7,906 nt of DNA, from positions 1 through 7,906 of the forward strand of contig JANLSE010000121.1 of assembly GCA_031362265.1 (NCBI GenBank). Direction: 5' to 3'. The notes under the pieces are model-generated. The model saw nothing but the letters and a program-made list of their open reading frames with translations. It ran no database searches and was not told the DNA's origin. Within the stretch, counting starts at the first letter, position 1. The number at the start of each line of letters is the position of its first letter. The stretch is from JANLSE01 sp031362265. Its GTDB lineage: Bacteria > Chloroflexota > Chloroflexia > Chloroflexales > Roseiflexaceae. Of the stretch, positions 6,405-7,906 are shown in pieces. Both the position numbers and the translations under genes were made by a program.

Positions 6405-6410
6405 CCTCCT
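6405..6410 (-). promoter_or_regulatory. Strong Shine-Dalgarno site in the nusA leader
   Basis: AGGAGG (continuing as AGGAGGTGG) is the longest match to the anti-Shine-Dalgarno sequence in the operon. It is 37 bases from the nusA ATG, far outside the normal 5-10 base window, and well placed for the GTG at 6395. Confidence 0.7.
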
Positions 6411-6421
6411 CACACAATAAG

Positions 6422-6444
6422 AAAAGTGGGGGATACCCACTTTT
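6422..6444 (-). terminator. Terminator-like hairpin in the nusA 5' leader (possible attenuator)
   Basis: AAAAGTGGG (6422-6430) and CCCACTTTT (6436-6444) form a perfect 9-bp stem with a 5-base loop. In the minus-strand transcript the 3' arm ends in UUUU and is followed by CUUAUU, which gives an intrinsic-terminator shape. On the plus strand the run is followed by GCC and is weaker. It lies between the proposed nusA promoter and the AGGAGG site and between two divergent genes, so it cannot be the 3' end of either. Attenuation of the operon, perhaps with NusA itself as effector, is an inference. Confidence 0.6.
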
Positions 6445-6470
6445 GCCAAAGGCTCGTCACATCGACCACT

Positions 6471-6499
6471 AGTATACCATTATTCGTAGGCGCTTGCAA
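6471..6499 (-). promoter_or_regulatory. Promoter of the nusA operon
   Basis: On the minus strand TTGCAA (6499-6494) is followed by a 17-base spacer and TATACT (6476-6471). TGG directly before the -10 box also gives an extended -10 element (TGGTATACT). The -10 box matches 5 of 6 and the -35 box 4 of 6 consensus bases. Transcription would start near 6464 and leave a leader of about 97 bases before nusA. Confidence 0.68.
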
Positions 6500-6521
6500 A
6501 GAATCACTATTTGGATATGAT
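6494..6521 (+). promoter_or_regulatory. Promoter of the aquaporin gene
   Basis: TTGCAA (6494-6499), a 16-base spacer and TATGAT (6516-6521) form a plausible sigma-70 promoter. The -35 hexamer is its own reverse complement and is the same one proposed for nusA on the other strand. The predicted start near 6528 leaves a leader of about 35 bases with GAAGG before the ATG at 6563. An alternative -10, TATGCT at 6521-6526 with a TGA extension, is also present. Confidence 0.55.
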
Positions 6522-6562
6522 ATGCTGTGCGTGTAGTTGCTATAGCGAATGAAGGTACTGTG

Positions 6563-7192
6563 ATGGATCTGAAGAAGCTGGCAGTGGAGTGTATCGGGGC
6601 ATTTTTCTTGGTGTTCACAATTGGTATGACGGTCATCGAACCTGGTGCAGGCGCACTGGCGCCATTGGCGATTGGTTCGGCACTGATGGTGATGGTTTAT
6701 GCGGGCGGCCATATCTCTGGTGGGCATTACAACCCGGCTGTGAGTTTAGCTGTCTTCGTGCGCGGTAAGTCCAGTGTTCCCGAATTGCTCAGCTACTGGG
6801 TTGCTCAGATCGTTGGTGCTGCTGTGGCGGCTGGACTGGTATTGTTTATCAAGGGTGCACCAGCAACAGCCGGTAATCCAGATGTGCTAAAGGCTCTGTT
6901 GGCTGAGTTTCTATTTACATTCGCGCTGGCCTATGTTGTCTTGAATGTTGCAACGGCGAAGAGCAATGCAGGTAATTCCTTTTACGGTTTAGCGATTGGC
7001 TTTACTGTGATGGTAGGGGCCTTTGCGGTTGGTTCTGTTTCTGGTGGCGCATTTAACCCAGCTGTGGCGATTGGTGTCACGATTATGGGCCTTGCGAACC
7101 CAGTTAATATCTGGATCTATCTGGTTGGTAATCTTGCTGGCGGTGCAGTGGCGGGCCTCGCCTTCAAAGCGCTGAACCCCGGCGACAAATAG
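6563..7192 (+). CDS. MIP/aquaporin family channel protein
   Basis: Membrane channel of 209 residues with six predicted membrane helices and two half-helices. The pore motifs are SGGHYNPAVS (NPA at 57-59) and SGGAFNPAVAIG (NPA at 165-167), one in each half of the protein. Water or small neutral solutes such as glycerol are the usual cargo. The arginine that normally follows the second NPA and lines the selectivity filter is replaced by valine (V168), so substrate prediction from E. coli AqpZ or GlpF is unsafe. The ATG at 6563 is preferred over the GTG at 6527: GAAGG lies seven bases upstream, the protein then begins at the normal MDLKKLAVECIGAFFLVF helix, and the GTG coincides with the predicted transcription start. 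It is transcribed away from nusA and looks monocistronic. No terminator is evident before the tRNA promoter nine bases on. Confidence 0.93.
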   Translation: MDLKKLAVECIGAFFLVFTIGMTVIEPGAGALAPLAIGSALMVMVYAGGHISGGHYNPAVSLAVFVRGKSSVPELLSYWVAQIVGAAVAAGLVLFIKGAPATAGNPDVLKALLAEFLFTFALAYVVLNVATAKSNAGNSFYGLAIGFTVMVGAFAVGSVSGGAFNPAVAIGVTIMGLANPVNIWIYLVGNLAGGAVAGLAFKALNPGDK

Positions 7193-7201
7193 AGGATATT
7201 C

Positions 7202-7230
7202 TTGACAGTGGCTTATGCCAGTGCTACAAT
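7202..7230 (+). promoter_or_regulatory. Near-consensus promoter of tRNA-Arg
   Basis: TTGACA (7202-7207) is a perfect -35 box, the spacer is 17 bases and TACAAT (7225-7230) matches the -10 consensus in 5 of 6 positions. Transcription would start near 7237, about five bases before the mature tRNA. It is the strongest promoter in the window, as expected for a stable RNA gene. Confidence 0.88.
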
Positions 7231-7240
7231 CGCGATTGTA
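7225..7240. promoter_or_regulatory. Perfect 16-bp palindrome over the tRNA promoter -10 and start site
   Basis: TACAATCGCGATTGTA is identical to its reverse complement. Its left half is the -10 box, and its right half ends two bases before the first tRNA base. The position suits an operator for a dimeric repressor, but the bases of one half are already constrained by the promoter and no regulator is identified here. It could also be coincidence. Confidence 0.45.
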
Positions 7241-7241
7241 T

Positions 7242-7315
7242 GGCTCCGTAGCTTAATTGGATAGAGCGCCAGCCTCCGGAGCTGGAGGTTACTGGTTCGA
7301 GCCCAGTCGGAGTCA
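7242..7315 (+). tRNA. tRNA-Arg, anticodon CCG
   Basis: A full cloverleaf can be drawn. The acceptor arms GGCTCCG (7242-7248) and CGGAGTC (7308-7314) pair with one G-U. The D arm is 7251-7267 with loop AATTGGATA. The anticodon stem CCAGC/GCTGG encloses loop CTCCGGA, with CCG at 7276-7278, which reads the arginine codon CGG. The T arm is ACTGG-TTCGAGC-CCAGT (7291-7307), and the discriminator base is A. The terminal CCA is not encoded (CAT follows), so it must be added by the tRNA nucleotidyltransferase. Confidence 0.96.
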
Positions 7316-7348
7316 CATTTTCGCATAACGCTGCTTTCCTAGTAGCCA

Positions 7349-7392
7349 AAAGGCTGGGCCGGGCGCAATGCTCGAACCCCGGCCTTTCTCTT
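7349..7392 (+). terminator. Likely intrinsic terminator downstream of tRNA-Arg
   Basis: GGCCGGG (7357-7363) and CCCGGCC (7378-7384) form a 7-bp GC-only stem with a 14-base loop, followed by TTTCTCTT. An alternative register pairs AAAGGC (7349-7354) with GCCTTT (7382-7387). The T-run is interrupted by C, so strength is uncertain, but the position after the tRNA and before the next gene fits. Confidence 0.65.
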
Positions 7393-7450
7393 CCACCCTT
7401 AGGTCAGAACTTGATTGTGTTTCGTATGTGCAACCACAGGAGTACGTCGT

Positions 7451-7888
7451 ATGTCAAACGAGGCTCAGCGCGCACTTGTCGAACGTTTCTACGATGAGGT
7501 AATCAACCAGCGCAAACTTGAGGTGTTGGATGAGATCCTGTCTCCGCATTTTGCTGGCGATAAATTGGAACATGAGCAAACATCCAGCACACGTGATCAG
7601 TTAAAGCAGGGGTTAGGGATGATCCTAAATGCCTTCCCCGATTATCATCAGACTATTCACGATTGGATCGTTGCCGATGGCAAAGTAGTTGCACGCTGGA
7701 CAACCCGTGGAACACACCTTGGAGTCTATAACGGAATCGCTCCGACAGGCCGTGTGATTCTAGAACATGGGATCGATATCTTTCAGGTGGAAGGTAACCA
7801 GATTGTTGCGCACTGGGTTGAGCTCGATTTACTTGGGATCCTGCGCCAAATGGGTTTCTCTGACCCACTGATGAAGAAACAAGCCTAA
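7451..7888 (+). CDS. SnoaL-like domain protein (ester cyclase / polyketide cyclase fold)
   Basis: A 145-residue protein of the SnoaL-like family, which has an NTF2-type alpha+beta cone fold with a hydrophobic pocket. The recognisable stretch runs from RALVERFYDEVINQ at the N-terminus through AFPDYHQTI (about residues 58-66) to VVARWTTRGTHLG and the closing VEGNQIVAHWVELD. Characterised SnoaL members close rings in polyketide synthesis, but most relatives in scattered genomic positions have no known substrate, and no polyketide gene is nearby. The ATG at 7451 is chosen over a GTG at 7415 because AGGAG (7438-7442) lies eight bases upstream and the family alignment begins there. No clear promoter is visible between the tRNA terminator and the gene. 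Confidence 0.85.
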   Translation: MSNEAQRALVERFYDEVINQRKLEVLDEILSPHFAGDKLEHEQTSSTRDQLKQGLGMILNAFPDYHQTIHDWIVADGKVVARWTTRGTHLGVYNGIAPTGRVILEHGIDIFQVEGNQIVAHWVELDLLGILRQMGFSDPLMKKQA

Positions 7889-7889
7889 G

Positions 7890-7903
7890 TGCGCAAGAGC
7901 GCA
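7890..7903 (+). terminator. Short hairpin after the SnoaL-like gene, at the window end
   Basis: TGCGC (7890-7894) and GCGCA (7899-7903) form a 5-bp stem with a 4-base loop directly after the stop codon. The window ends three bases later, so whether a T-run follows cannot be seen. Confidence 0.25.
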
Positions 7904-7906
7904 GGT

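Noticed and set aside
6527..6562. GTG at 6527 as a longer start for the aquaporin
   Set aside because: It falls at the predicted transcription start, lacks a ribosome site and adds a segment not typical of the family; ATG at 6563 has GAAGG in front.
6410..6727. A 105-codon minus-strand frame across the nusA-aquaporin region
   Set aside because: It covers both promoters and the leader hairpin and is antisense to the aquaporin N-terminus; the product is rich in His, Thr and Ser with no family pattern.
7415..7450. GTG at 7415 as a longer start for the SnoaL-like gene
   Set aside because: AGGAG lies inside that extension at the right distance for the ATG at 7451, where family similarity begins.

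Overview
The window looks like a stretch of a bacterial chromosome, most plausibly from the Chloroflexota. That placement is tentative: it rests on the general look of the NusA, IF2 and NrnA proteins and on weak Shine-Dalgarno use, not on any search. Base composition is moderate and even. I see no insertion sequence, phage gene or CRISPR array.

The left 6.4 kb is one compact minus-strand operon for translation and RNA metabolism, read right to left: nusA (6367-5042), ylxR/rnpM (5042-4722), infB (4722-2485), rbfA (2409-2017), an RsmC/YbxB-like methyltransferase (2020-1427), an NrnA-type DHH phosphoesterase (1375-377) and the first 65 codons of truB (195-1, cut by the window edge). Stop and start codons overlap at nusA/ylxR (TAATG), ylxR/infB (TGATG) and rbfA/methyltransferase (ATGA). 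A repeat-filled 181-bp spacer before truB holds an open frame of 62 codons that overlaps both nrnA and truB by ATGA. rimP, often the first gene of such operons, is not at its usual place.

The nusA control region (6368-6562) is the densest in signals. A palindromic TTGCAA could be a shared -35 box for two divergent promoters, one for nusA and one for an aquaporin gene. The nusA leader then has a terminator-like hairpin, a strong AGGAGG site and a 12-codon GTG reading frame that overlaps the nusA start. NusA itself lacks the usual proteobacterial C-terminal repeats and ends in a small beta-rich segment that resembles the C-terminal barrel of Mu/IS481-type transposases. IF2 has a long glycine-rich N-terminal segment made of tandem repeats.

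The right part is on the plus strand. It holds an aquaporin-family channel (6563-7192) with NPAV at both pore motifs and without the usual arginine after the second one; a tRNA-Arg(CCG) gene (7242-7315) behind a near-consensus promoter whose -10 box is half of a perfect 16-bp palindrome; a likely terminator; and a SnoaL-like small protein (7451-7888).

I did not find a new multi-gene system. The most unusual points are the nusA leader and shared promoter, the NusA C-terminus, the repeat spacer that bridges nrnA and truB, and the palindrome over the tRNA promoter.
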